A stretch of 64,000 nucleotides of DNA from Capra hircus (Eukaryota; Chordata; Mammalia; Artiodactyla; Bovidae), in contig NC_030826.1 in assembly GCF_001704415.2 (NCBI RefSeq), positions 31,243,324 through 31,307,323 of the forward strand, given 5' to 3'. Positions within the stretch are counted from its first letter, which is position 1; every line of letters begins with the position of its first letter. Position numbers and translations under genes: made by a program. A model generated the notes under the pieces. That model was not told the origin of the DNA and made no database searches. It saw only the letters and a program-made list of their open reading frames with translations. Of the stretch, positions 43,898 through 54,803 are shown in pieces.

Positions 43898-44076
43898 GTT
43901 TTGTTCAGTCACTAGGTGGTGTCTGACTCTTTGTGTCCCCATGGACTGCAGCACACCAGGTTTCCCTGTCCTTCACTATCTTTATGTCCATTGAGTTGGT
44001 GATGCCATCCAACCATCTCATCCTCTGTCACACCCTTTTCCCCCTTGCCCTCAATCTTTCCCAGCATTGGGGTTTT
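43898..44076 (-). mobile_element. BovB 3' end fragment
   Basis: Antisense BovB tail: gttttgttcagtcactaggt, gactgcagcacaccaggttt, gatgccatccaaccatctca, tcaatctttcccagcattgg. Truncated at its 5' side. Confidence 0.88.
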
Positions 44077-44087
44077 TGAATAAGACT

Positions 44088-44386
44088 GCTATATATTGTC
44101 GGAGAAGGCAATGGCACCCCACTCCAGTACTCTTGCCTGGAAAATCCCATGGACGGAGGAGTCTGGTGGGCTGCGGTCCATGGGGTCACTAAGAGTCGGA
44201 CACGACTGAGCGACTTCGCTTTCACTTTTCACTTTCATGGATTGGAGAAGGAAATGGCAACCCACTCCAGTGTTCTTGCCTGGAGAATCCCAGGGACGGG
44301 GGAGCCTGGTGGGCTGCCATCTATGGGGTTGCACAGAGTCAGACACGACTGAAGTGACTTAGCAGCAGCAGCAGCTATATATTGTG
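44088..44386 (+). mobile_element. Bov-A2 SINE with target-site duplication
   Basis: Complete element at 44100-44374: ggagaaggcaatggcacccc, both units, cttcgctttcacttttcact linker, agcagcagcagcag tail. Flanked by gctatatattgt, 12 bp, at 44088-44099 and 44374-44385. It is the best-preserved Bov-A2 here together with 58868-59147. Confidence 0.95.
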
Positions 44387-44822
44387 ACAGAATTTCTGAG
44401 AGATTCCCAGAAGGATCTCCTTAAAAACTACACCTCTAAATAACCCTAGTACATATTAAAATCCAACCATGGGCCTGGAAAATAATGTATATACTCTAAT
44501 TGAAAATATGTGGTTCAATACCATAAGACAAACAGAAGTTTATTCAACTTTCCATCCTAAGCCCTTTGAAGTTATATATTCGAATGCACTTTATAGCCAC
44601 ATGACAGATTTGACCCAAGAAACACCATTGAATTTTTCGAAATTTCCGAATTCATTGCCATGCTTCTCCAAAGCAATCTTACAGGTTTGTATTGTGTCCT
44701 TGCTTTCAAAATGCTGATATTCTGCATGCAAAAATCAACATAGTCACAAGACTGGCATCAGAGAGTCTCTAAAGATGTCTTGAAATGAAGCAATCTAATT
44801 ATAGAGCCTGTCCTATAGTGCC
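44386..44822. other. Unique AT-rich sequence
   Basis: An 82-codon frame at 44469-44717 has no domain. Nothing recognised. Confidence 0.4.
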
Positions 44823-44983
44823 TCTTTTTAAAAAAAATTTATTTGGCTGCATTGGGCCTTGGTTGAAGCACTCAGAATCTTTTAGTTTCAGTATGCATGA
44901 TCTAGTTCCCTGCCCAGGGATGGAACCCAGGCCCCCTCTGTTGGAAGCATAGAGTCTTAGCCATTGGACTACCAGGGAAGTCG
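44823..44983 (-). mobile_element. CHR-type SINE
   Basis: Minus strand: gacttccctggtagtccaat head and ggttccatccctggg B-box-like motif, tail taaatttttttt. Confidence 0.87.
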
Positions 44984-46444
44984 TTCTAATACTTCTTGAT
45001 GTGTCCTGGTCACTGGGAGTACTGTAGCCCTGCGGAAGAGGGGACAGCACCACCCCCTTCCTTGCCCTAGAAGAGCCCCAAGTTGATCTCAGTGTTTGGG
45101 TGTCCCCACTCTATCTGTCACCCCCTTCATCCCCTGACAAACTCATGTGAATTAATGTCAACTCCTTTCCTGGGGTTGTAGAAAAGAAAATGTGACCCGA
45201 ATGAATAATGTATTGCAAATGTCAAAATAAATTTCAGCTAAGAATGATATTTTTCAAGGAGATCTAATGAGAAAACTGTTCAAAAGGCAGAGTTAGAGTT
45301 TCCTGGTTCCACATTTAATTAACTCAATCTGACTTTTATTATGCTTTGTATTATGTGTTTCCTTGTTCGGTAAACAAACAGCAGAAAATTAAACTAGGGC
45401 AACTGCCAGCGAGCAGTAAATCTAATTGAAAAATAATGAATTGCCATGGGGTACCATGGAGTTTTGTAAAGATAAACTTATTTTTCCTGGAAAGTTTCCA
45501 CTTGCATTTGTCACAATTTGATGTGTAAAAGGAACAAAAGAAGTGAGCTATGGTGCTTGGTGGTGGACACATGAGAGTGGAACGGCCTTGGAGAATAATT
45601 CATAGGCTGGTTTCTACGATTTTCAGCAGATGAGCCGTGATTTCTCCTGAAACACAGAGTGGGCTCCCTGGGGGGGTTCTAACTCTGTCCTCTAGATCTG
45701 CAGAACCTGCCAAAACTCTACCCCTATCAACTTGCAGTCAAAGGAAGCAAACTGCAGAAGAAGCAGGGTGACCCTGAAAATAAGACGTGTACGTGATTTA
45801 GGGAAAAGGGAGACTTTAGACAAAAAAAGGAAACTCCCAAATAGTTCTATCCCACGTGACCAATAACTGCTTAAGTCCTTCAAGCTTGATATGAATCAAA
45901 GGTATTTCTAAAACATCTGGCTATTTATTTTCTTTCCTTGATATCTTTTCCTCATGTATTGGTACTCTTCTAATGATTCTCTGAGTTTATGTCCAGGCAA
46001 GAGAAGGTTTGAATTAAATCAGGAGAAAAACAGGGCCTTTCTGAGTGGTATGGAAACATTCACATCTGGTTCTCGGTCTCACAGTGTGAAGGGCAGGTGT
46101 CTGTTTATCTGCTTATAGATTCAATCTTCCAGGTTCAAGTGCTGGGAGTCAAACGCAACTCCCCCTCCACTCCCCACCCCCACCCTCACCCCATCCTCCG
46201 AGCAGGATGAAACCACTGGGTTCTCCACATGTGTAATCTTCCCCATGTTCTCTCTTGTTGATGAAGATATTACTCAGTTATTCTCTGAAGTCTGCAGCAA
46301 CAGTTCCCACTGTGAACTATGACCTTTTGCTGGGGAGCTTCTCTTGGAGGCTGTTTGGCACAAAAGAATCCACTGTTTGGAGTTAGATACTCATTTTGGA
46401 CTCCATACCCACACCTAACTGGTTAAATAGACTTGAAGAGTCAT
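44984..46444. other. Unique sequence with a block resembling conserved non-coding DNA
   Basis: 45170-45600 is repeat-free, AT-rich and full of taat-type homeodomain words (atttaattaactcaatctga, aatctaattgaaaaataatg). Conservation cannot be judged here. No gene seen. Confidence 0.4.
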
Positions 46445-46600
46445 TTGTTTAGTAAATATTTTCTGAGCACTGACTACGTGACTGCACTAGTCTAGCTACT
46501 TGGGGCTTTAAAAACAAAACAAACCCAAACCAAAAATCCCTGGCTTCATGAAACGGACATCTTTGGGGGAGAAGGACAGGCGGAATCAGTGAGTGTGTCA
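46445..46600. mobile_element. Possible mammal-wide L2/MIR-type repeat
   Basis: ttagtaaatattttctgagc, actgactacgtgactgcact and aaatccctggcttcatgaaa resemble the common text of an ancient dispersed repeat. Decayed; family not fixed. Confidence 0.45.
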
Positions 46601-47497
46601 TAAAGCAATGCTTCCTAAGGAGAGACAGATACACAGAGTGTCAGAAGGCAGCAGCCGGCTACGATGAAATGGAGAGCATGACTTGAGGATATCTGAGGGC
46701 AGAATGCTCAAGCACAAGAAGACAGCTGGTAGCACCTGGACAATGTTCTGGGCAGGCGCACGCCTGGGGTGTCCTTGGAAATGCACAGAGGCCAGTGCAG
46801 CTGTAACGGAAGCACCAGGAGACAGGTCAGAGAGAGAGAGAACAGGCGCCGAGTGGTGCAGGCTTTTTGCAGCCACTGTCCGAATTCTTAACTCTAGGTG
46901 ACAAGCTATAAGAGGGCCTTGGGTAGAAGTGTCAAGACCTCACTCTGACTAACGTGGAAAGAAACTAGAGGAGGCAAAAGAGGCCACAGGCAAACCAGTT
47001 AGACTCTGCAACCGTACAAGGGAGCCAGGGTGGCTCGGACCTGGTGTTCATCTGGGAAGCGAAGAGCTTCTGCAACAACCCAACAACATCTTTAGCCAAT
47101 TTGGCCAATGAGGAGACAAAACTTGTATGTATTTATCTTAAAAACTGAAATAATGCAGGCCAGTGTCTACTGCCCATATAATAGAGGATTCATAAATGTT
47201 CATTCTTTTCTATTTCAAAGCTTCTGACCTAAAAAGTGGTGCATGAAACCATAAGAATTTGCAAAATCATAAGGTTTTGCAAATGTTGTAACTTCAACTC
47301 AAAGAAAGAGTTGGGAGCTGTAATATATAACTCGTGTACGGTTTTTTAAAAACATCCATAAGGAACAGTACTCACAGCCATAGGGTCTTAATGGACATAT
47401 TATGTACATGAAGTTATAAATAGTGCTGGAGTTTATAAAGTAGACTTATGATCATTATTGGTAAGTAAAGAAAGGAAACAGACTAGAGATAGTGTTT
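46601..47497. other. Unique sequence, nothing recognised
   Basis: A 92-codon minus and a 72-codon plus frame overlap at 46600-46900; neither has a domain. Confidence 0.4.
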
Positions 47498-48017
47498 AAA
47501 AGGAATGGTACATATACACAATGGAGTATTACTCAGCCGTAAAAAAGAATTCATTTGAATCAGTTCTGATGAGATGGATGAAACTGGAGCCGATTATACA
47601 GAGTGAAGTAAGCCAGAAAGAAAAACACCAATACAGTACACTAACACATATATATGGAATTTAGGAAGATGGCAATGACGACCCTGTATGCAAGACCGGG
47701 AAAGAGACACAGATGTGTATAATGGACTTTTGGACTCAGAGGGAGAGGGAGAGGGTGGGATGATTTGGGAGAATGACATTCTAACATGTATACTATCATG
47801 TAAGAATTGAATCGCCAGTCTATGTCTGATGCAGGATACAGCATGCTTGGAGCTGGTGCATGGGGATGACCCAGAGAGATGTTATGGGGAGGGAGGTGGG
47901 AGGGGGGTTCATGTTTGGGAACGCATGTAAGAATTAAAGATTTTAAAATTAAAAAATAAATAAATAAAAAATAAAACATTTTAAATCTTAAAAAATAAAT
48001 AAATAAAAGGAATGATA
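47498..48017 (+). mobile_element. Young 5'-truncated L1 with 14-bp target-site duplication
   Basis: Body 47512-48003 begins in the end of ORF2 (atggagtattactcagccgt, translating to a WSITQP-type stretch in the L1 C-terminus) and runs through the ruminant L1 3' UTR to an aataaataaataaa tail. Flanks aaaaggaatggtac (47498-47511) and aaaaggaatgatac (48004-48017) differ at one base. Both ends are defined, so this is a clean target-primed insertion. Confidence 0.93.
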
Positions 48018-48233
48018 CCTTTTTCTTTATTTTGAAAACAACCAAGAGAAAAATATCAATAGTTGTTAAGTCTAGGTGGTATTAACAAGAGTTCAGTTCA
48101 GTCACTCAGTCATGTCTGACTCCTTGCAAACCCATGAACTGCAGCACGCCAGGCCACCCTGTCCATCAACTCCCGGAGCCCACCCAAACCCATGTCCATC
48201 GAGTCGATGATGGGATCCAACACTCATCCTCTG

Positions 48234-50390
48234 TCATCCCCTTCTCCTCCTGCCCTCACTCTTTACCAGCATCAGGTTCTTTCCCAATGAGTCAGCTCTT
48301 CGCATCAGGTGGCCAAAGTATTGGAGTTTCAGCTTAAACATCAGTCTTTCCAATGAACACCCAAGACTGATCTCCTTTAGGATAGACTGGTTGGATCTCC
48401 TTGCAGTCCAAGGGACTCTCAAGAGTCTTCCCCAACACCACAGTTCAAAAGCAGCAATTCTTTGGCCCTCAGCTTTCTTTATAGTCCAACTCTCACATCC
48501 ATACATGACCACTGGAAAAACCATAGCCTTGACTAGAAGGACCTTTGTTGGCAAAGCAATGTCTCTGCTTTTTAATATGCTATCTAGGTTGGTCATAACT
48601 TTCCTTCCAAGGAGCAAGCATCTTTTAATTTCATGGCTACAGTCACCATCTGCAGTGATTTTGGAGTCCAGAAAAATAAAGTCTGACACTGTTTCCACTG
48701 TTTCCCCATCTATCTGCCATGAAGTGATGTGACCAGATGCCATGATCTTCATTTTCTGAATGTTGAGCTTTAAGCCAACTTTTTCACTCTCCTCTTTCAC
48801 TTTCATCAAGAGGCTCTTTAGTTCTTCTTCACTTTCTGCCATAAGAGTGGTGTCATCTGCATATCTGAGGTGATTGATATTTCTCCCGGCAATCTTGATT
48901 CCAGCTGTGCTTCATCCAGCCCAGCATGTCTCATGATATACTCTGCATATAAGTTAAATAAGCAGAGTGACAATATACAGCCTTGATGTACTCCTTTTCC
49001 TATTTAGAATCAGTCTGTTGTTTCATGTCCAGTTCTAACTGTTGCTTCCTGACCTGCATACAAGTTTCTCAGGAGGCAGGTCAGGTGGTCTGGTATGCCC
49101 ATCTCTTTCAGAATTTTCCACAGTTTATTGTGATCCACAAAGTCAAAGGCTTTGACATAGTCAATAAATCCTAAATAGATATTTTTCTGTAACTCTCTTG
49201 CTTTTTCAATGATCCAGCGGATGTTGGCAATTTGATCTCTGGTTCTTCTGCCTTTTCTGAAACCAGCTTGGACACCTGGAAGTTCATGGTTCACGTATTG
49301 CTGAAGCCTGGCTTGGAGAATTTTAAGCATTACTTTACTAGTGTGTGCTGCTGCTGCTGCTAAGTCACTTCAGTTGTGTCCGACTCTGTGTGACCCCATA
49401 GATGGCAGCCCACCCGGCTCCCCTGTCCCTGGGATTCTCCAGGCAACAACACTGGAGTGGGTTGCCATTTCCTCCTCCAATGTATGAAAGTGAAAAGTGA
49501 AAGGGAAGTCGCTCAGTTGTGTCCGACTCTTCACGACCCCATGGACCACCAGGCTCCTCTGTCCATGGGATTTTCCAGGCAAGAGTACTGGAGATGAGTG
49601 CAATTGTGCAGTAGTCTGAGCATTCTTTGGCATTGCCTTTCTTTGGGATTGGAATGAAAACTGACCTTTTCCAGTCCTGTGGCCACTGCTGAGTTTTCCA
49701 AATTTGCTGGCATATTGAGTGCAGCACTTTCACAGTATCATCTTTCAGGATTTGAAAGAGCTCAACTGGAATTCCATCACCTCCACTAGCTTTGTTCGTA
49801 GTGATGCTTCCTAAGGCCCACTTGACTTCACATTCCAGGATGTCTGGCTCTAGGTAAGTGATCACACCATCATGATTATCTGGGTCATGAAGATCATTTT
49901 GTATAGTTCTTCTGTGTATTCTTGCCACCTCTTCTTAATATCTCCTGCTTCTGTTAGGTTCATACCATTTCTGTCCTTTATCGAGCCCATCTTTGCATGA
50001 AATTCTCCCTTGGTATCTCTAATTTTCTTGAAGAGATCTCTAGTCTTTCCCATTCTATTGTTTTATTCTATTTCTTTGCACTGATAACTGAGGAAGGCTT
50101 TCTTATCTCTCCCTGCTGTTCTTTGGAACTCTGCATTCAAATGGGTATAACTTTCCTTTTCTCCTTTGCTTTTTGCTTCCCATCTTTTCACAGCTATTTG
50201 TAAGGCCTCCCCAGACAGCCATTTTGCTTTTTTGCATTTCTTTTTCTTGGGGATGGTCTTGATTCCTGTCTCCTATACAATGTCATGAACCTCCATCCAT
50301 AGTTCATCAGGCACTCTGTGTATAAGATCTAGTCCCTTAAATTTATTTCTCACTTCCACTGTATAGTCATAAGGGATTTGATTTAGGTCA
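48234..50390 (-). pseudogene. BovB ORF2 remnant: post-endonuclease linker, RT domain and C-terminus
   Basis: In protein order (right to left): a linker piece with WMEVHDIV and KTIPKKKKCKKAKW (with a stop between them), GKTRDLFKKIRDTKGEFHAK (from 50053), VKWALGSITTNKASGGDGIP and an RT fingers segment PQDWKRSVFIPIPKKGNAKE (49365-49928), then the break made by Bov-A2, LKILQARLQQYVNHELPGVQ (from 49330), motif A FIDYVKAFDFVDHNKLW, YADD (bases 48852-48863), and the C-terminal CESWTIKKAE to 48234. Several stops and frameshifts plus the SINE make it dead. The endonuclease domain is absent by truncation. Confidence 0.92.
49346..49590 (-). mobile_element. Bov-A2 SINE inside BovB
   Basis: (agc)n tail at the left (tgctgctgctgctgctaag), both Bov-A units, and truncation at gcaagagtactg. 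BovB sequence is continuous across it (ttactagtgtg then gagatgagtgcaattgtgca). Same orientation as its BovB host. Confidence 0.92.
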
Positions 50391-50499
50391 TACCTGAATG
50401 GTCTAGTGATTTTCTCCACTTAATTTTGCTTTATTCATAATATCTAAAACCTTTAAAATTTTAATTGTCATTTAAAAATTTAAACAACAAAGTCAAAAG

Positions 50500-50560
50500 A
50501 GGTAAGGAGGAAAGAAAAGAGAAGGAAAAGAGGAAAGGAGAGAGAGAGAGACAGAACAGA
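50500..50560 (+). repeat. Purine-rich (GA/GGAAA) tract
   Basis: ggaaagaaaagagaaggaaa and gagagagagagagaca. It fills the gap between the two minus-strand BovB copies. Confidence 0.85.
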
Positions 50561-50575
50561 TAATCAGATAATCTG

Positions 50576-51797
50576 TAATCTACTTTCAGTTCAGTTCTGT
50601 TCAGTTGCTCAGTCATGTCCAACTCTTTGAGACCCCATGGACTGCAGCACGCCAGGCCTCCCTGTCCATCCCTGACTCCCAGAGTTTATTCAAATTCATG
50701 TCCATTGAGTTGGTGATGCCATCAAACCATCTCATCCTCTGTCCTCCCCTTCTCCTCCTGCCCTCAATCTTTACCAGCATCAGAGTCTTTTCAAATGAGT
50801 CAGCTCTTTGCATCAGGTGGCCAAAGTATTGGAGTTTCAGCTTCAACATCAGTCTTTCCAATGAACATCCAGGACTGATCTCCTTTAGGATGGACTGGTT
50901 GGATCTCCTTGCAGTCCAAGGGACTCTCAAGGCTCTTCTCCAACACCACAGTTCAAAAGCATCAATTCTTCAGTGCTCAGCTTTCTTTTGTGTGTGTATG
51001 TGTTTTCTGTTTGATTTTTTTTTTTTCAGCTTTCTTTATAGTCCAACTCTCACATCCATACATACTGGCTGGAAAAACCATAGCCTTGACTATACGGACC
51101 TTTGTTGACAAAGTAATGTCTCTGCTTTTTAATATGCTGTCTAGGTTGGTCATAACTTTCCTTCCAAGGAGTAAGCGTCCTTTAATTTCATGGCTACAGT
51201 CACCATCTGCAGTGATTTTGAAGCCCAGGAAAAGAAAGCGTGCCATTGTTTCCACTGTTACTCCATCTATTTGCCATGAAGCAATGGAACCGGATAATTT
51301 GATCTTTGTTTTTTGAATGTAGAGCTTTCAGCCAACTTTTTCGCTTTCCTCTTTCACTTTCATCAAGAGGCTCTTTAGTTCTTCTTCACTTTCTGCCATA
51401 AGGGTGGTGTCATCTGCATATCTGAGGTTATTGATATTTCTTCCGGCAATCTTGATTCCAGCTGTGCTTCATCCAGCCCAGCATGTCTCCTGATGTACTC
51501 TGCATATAAGTGAAATAAGCAGGGTGACAATATACAGCCATGACATACTCCTTTTCCTATTTGGAACCAGTCTGTTGTTCCATGTCCAGTTCTAACTGCT
51601 GCTTCCTGACCTGCATACAGGTTTCTCAAGAGGCAGGTCAGGTGGTCTGGTATTCCCCTCTCTTTCAGAATTTTCCACAGTTTATTGTGATCCACACAGT
51701 CAAAGGCTTTGACATAGTCAATAAAGCAGAAATAGATGTTTTTCTGGAACTCTCTTGCTTTTTTGATGATCCAACGGATGTTGGATTAATCTACTTT
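50576..51797 (-). mobile_element. BovB LINE, 1.2 kb, with 11-bp target-site duplication
   Basis: Body 50587-51786 with the 3' tail cagttcagttctgttcagtt on the left. Flanks taatctacttt at 50576-50586 and 51787-51797 are identical, so the 5' truncation point (ggatgttgg) is the true insertion end. Interrupted by a 49-bp low-complexity insert at 50989-51037. Confidence 0.96.
50613..51695 (-). pseudogene. BovB ORF2 remnant: RT core and C-terminus
   Basis: Frames on the minus strand: 51375-51695 holds MDHNKLWKILKERGIPDHLT, GCILSPCLFHLYAEYI and then a frameshift near AGLDEAQLES. YADD would be encoded at 51409-51420 (reads as SDMQM in the annotated frame, i.e. it is out of frame there). 50977-51255 holds GFKITADGDCSHEIKGRLLL and CESWTIKKAE, then the low-complexity insert cuts it. 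50613-50930 holds WTARRSNQSILKEISPG to the C-terminus. Not functional. Confidence 0.9.
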
Positions 51798-51848
51798 AAG
51801 CAGATTTTATTTGAACTTGAAATATGGTTTTTAAAGCCTTCAGCAGTA

Positions 51849-52162
51849 GGCTTCCCTGGTGACTGAGTGGTAAAGGATCCTCCTGCCAATTCAAGAGACA
51901 TGGGTTCAATTCCTGATGCAGGAAGATCCTTCATGCCTCACAGCAACCAAGCCCGTGCACCACAACTGTTGAGTCTGTGCTGTAGGGCCCAGGAGACACA
52001 ACTGCTGAAGGCTGTGAGCCCTAGAACCTGAGCTCTGCAACCCAAGAAGCCAGCACAACGAGAAGCCTCCACACTGCTACTAGAAAGTGGCCCCTGCTCA
52101 CAACTAGAGAAAAGTCCAGGCAGCAATGAAGACCCAGCAAAGCCAAAAATAAATAAATAATT
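51849..52162 (+). mobile_element. Long CHR-type SINE
   Basis: ggcttccctggtgactgagt head, B-box-like gggttcaattcctgatg, aaccaagcccgtgcaccaca, gagctctgcaacccaagaag, caacgagaagcctccacact, and an aaataaataaataa tail. Same long form as 62685-62996. Confidence 0.85.
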
Positions 52163-52229
52163 ATATTAAAAACCATTCATCAAGAGCTAGATGTTAATGG
52201 AAAAGTATATGCAGAGCTATTCTTGATTC

Positions 52230-52447
52230 TGACATTGGAATAGCACTTTATAGATTGTAAAACCCTTTCATATAAAAATGCACTTAGTTCTCAAAGCAAT
52301 GGTAAATAATAACGTGCTAGTTATGAAATTTCCATTTTTTCAGGTGAGGAAATTAACATCCAGAGTAGCTGAATGATTTCCCCAAGGTCTCATGGAAGAG
52401 ATGCTGCAGAGCCAGGCTGGGGACCCCAGGTTCTGTGTCTGAGGATT
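52230..52447 (-). mobile_element. MIR SINE
   Basis: Antisense MIR: cattttttcaggtgaggaaa, gatttccccaaggtctcatg, agagccaggctggggacccc. Better preserved than the 20348 copy. Confidence 0.72.
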
Positions 52448-53902
52448 CGAATAGCTACTGTCGTCTTAAGCCTCCATAAACATGTACCTGTGACTTTTCA
52501 ATATCATAATAATTTTTCTCTTTTTATTCTGGGAGGAATATACGGATTCTATTTTCTCTCTAAAACCCTGAACGGTGAGAGAAAGTGAATCACTCCCTTG
52601 TTTTTCTGGCACGTCTTCCCGAGCTCTGTGACCTATCTCTCAAGACCAGGGACCTTGGAGGCAACCGCTGATCCCTGTGAACTCATTTCTGTACAAGTTT
52701 ATACATTTGTACCTTGAGAGAGATAATTTTATTTTGTTTTTTTTTATATTAGAAGGATGAAATTATATCTCATCCTGTAATAAATAATTCTGAGTTGTTC
52801 TGATAATAGGAGGATGAAATTATATCTCATCCTGTAATAAGTAATTCTGAGTTTTTTTATCTTCCAAAATAAGTAAACTAATGGTAATACTATATATGAT
52901 GAACTGATTGACATCCACCAGTACTGGCTATTAATGGTCCCTTTTATTTTACCAATCTAAGAAGAAGAAAATTCCATGCTATTAAGCTGTGTTCCCTGAA
53001 TTACAAAGAGAAATTGAGCATCTTTTTCTGTGTGCATTGGCCATTTGTGTTCCCTCTTCTTTTTCCTTCATTTATTTGTCTTTTTCTTCCTGCAGATTTT
53101 CTATATTTATCTGGTTATTAATTCTTTATGTTTAAACGTTTCAAGTATTTTTCACAGTGTTTCTTAGTTTCTTAATATTCCTTATTGTATCTTTTCTCAT
53201 ATAAATACATTTTACATGTTAATAGATTTTCTATATATGCATTTTCTTTGAGTCAAGTTTTAGAAGACCACCCCTATCTAGAAATTAATAAGCACATTGA
53301 TATTTACATGTGGTTTTGCTTTTACATTTAGTTCCTTAACTGCACTTAGAATTTATTTCTGTGGAAACTCAAAACTCTATTTTCTAAATAGAAATACCAT
53401 AATTTTAGAGCCATTTAGTCAACAGTCCACACTTTCTTCAGTGATCTAAATTGCTGGCTAAATTATTCTATACAAAATCCTCATATAAATGGAATCTATT
53501 ATGTGCTGTAATCCATTTTTGAATTGGCACATGTAGGCTGACATATTTTAGAATTTATTTGTTGAGTTACATGAAAAATCCTATGCATTTGAAAACCAAA
53601 GCAACTAAGATTGTGGAACTAAATATATACTTCAATTCTTCTTTCACTTATATCCTCCTGCCCAAATGGTAGGCTCTTCCTAAGAGAAAGCCACTATTAT
53701 TGGTGTTTATTTCTCAGATCCTTTTAAGTCTTAAATTTAAGTGCTAAACAATATATGAATAGATTATTTCTGTAAAAAAATAAAATGCTGAGAAAGTACA
53801 CTAGGTGACTTTCATGACCCTTTCCAACACCAATCCCCTCCTTTGCAGTGACTACTATGAGCAATTTAGATACTTTCTTCTAGACCATTTAAAAGAATGT
53901 TT
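52448..53902. other. Unique AT-rich sequence with a tandem duplication
   Basis: Holds the 57-bp tandem duplication listed next. 53000-53230 has wording that may be a faint L1M trace (gcattggccatttgtgttcc). No gene seen. Confidence 0.4.
52754..52854. repeat. 57-bp tandem duplication, each copy with a palindrome
   Basis: Two 44-bp near-identical blocks start at 52754 and 52811 (both aggatgaaattatatctcat; one mismatch, taaataa versus taagtaa). Each begins with an imperfect palindrome whose arms are aggatga and tcatcct. Confidence 0.92.
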
Positions 53903-54053
53903 TATTGGAGTATAGTTTATTTCAAGTGCTGTGTTACACTGCATTTAAATATCCATTTAAAATGGATAACCAGCAAGGATCTGCTGCATACATAGAGAAC
54001 TCCACTCAGTGTTATGTACCAGTCTTGGTGGGAGGTGGATTTGGGGGAGAATG

Positions 54054-54250
54054 TATGTGCTATGTCCCTTCAGTCGTGTCCAGCTCTTTGGGATCCTATA
54101 GACTGTAGCCTGCTGGGCTCCTCTGTCCATGGGATTCTCCAGGCAAGAATAGTAGAGTGGGTTGCCATGCCCTCCACCAGGGAATCTTCCTGACTGAGGG
54201 TTTGAAGCCCAACCCTCCTGCATTGGCAGGAAGGTTTGGGAAGCCCCTTT
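54054..54250 (-). mobile_element. Bov-tA SINE (first in nest)
   Basis: Minus-strand SINE with a decayed head (ggcttcccaaaccttcctgc). Flanked by gggggagaatg (54043-54053) and ggggagaatg (54251-54260). Confidence 0.9.
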
Positions 54251-54260
54251 GGGGAGAATG

Positions 54261-54580
54261 AAAGTGAAAGTGAAAGTCACTCAGTTGTGTCTGACTCTTT
54301 GCAACCCCATGAACTATACGGTCCTTGGAATTCTCTAGGCCAGAATACTGGAGTGGGTAACCTTTCCCTTCTCCAGGGGGATCTTCCCAACTCCGGAATC
54401 AAACCTAGGTCTCCTGCATTGCAGGTGGATTCTTTACCAGCTGAGCCACAAGTGAAACCCAAGAATACTGGAGTGGGTAGCCTATTCCTTCTCCAGCGGA
54501 TCTTTGCCACCCAGGAATCCAAACAGGGTTATCCTGCATTGCAGGTGGTTTCTTTACCAACTGAGCTACCAGGGAACCCT
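54261..54580 (-). mobile_element. Extended Bov-tA SINE with two heads (second in nest)
   Basis: Minus strand: gggttccctggtagctcagt head, a second head tttcacttgtggctcagctg, body, and tail aaagtgaaagtgaaagtcac on +. Flanked by ggggagaatg at 54251-54260 and gggggagaatg at 54581-54591, i.e. the same site as the previous SINE. Confidence 0.92.
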
Positions 54581-54652
54581 GGGGGAGAATGGATACATGT
54601 ATATGTATGGCTGAGTCCCTTTGCTGTTCACCTGAAACTATCACAACACTGG

Positions 54653-54803
54653 TAATTAACTATGCTGCTGCTGTTAAGTCGCTTCTGTTGTGTCCAACTC
54701 TGTGCGATCCCATAGACGGCAGCCCACCAGGCTCCTCTGTCCATGGGATTCTCCAGGCAAGAGCACTGGAGTGGGTTGCCATTGCCTTCTCCTAATTAAC
54801 TAT
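54653..54803 (-). mobile_element. Bov-A monomer with target-site duplication (third in nest)
   Basis: Single tail-type Bov-A unit at 54664-54792, (agc)-type tail seen as gctgctgctgttaag. Exact 11-bp flanks taattaactat at 54653-54663 and 54793-54803. Confidence 0.95.

Larger units (their letters stand above)
48091..50420 (-). mobile_element. BovB LINE, about 2.3 kb, 5'-truncated, carrying a Bov-A2
   Basis: The longest BovB of the window. The 3' tail gttcagttcagtcactcagt is at the left; the sequence goes back through the RT domain to the linker region upstream of it (gacctaaatcaaatccctta on the minus strand). About 245 bases of Bov-A2 sit inside it at 49346-49590. Its coding remnant is listed separately. 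Confidence 0.95.

Noticed and set aside
48391..48732. 113-codon plus-strand frame
   Set aside because: Antisense shadow of the minus-strand BovB ORF2.
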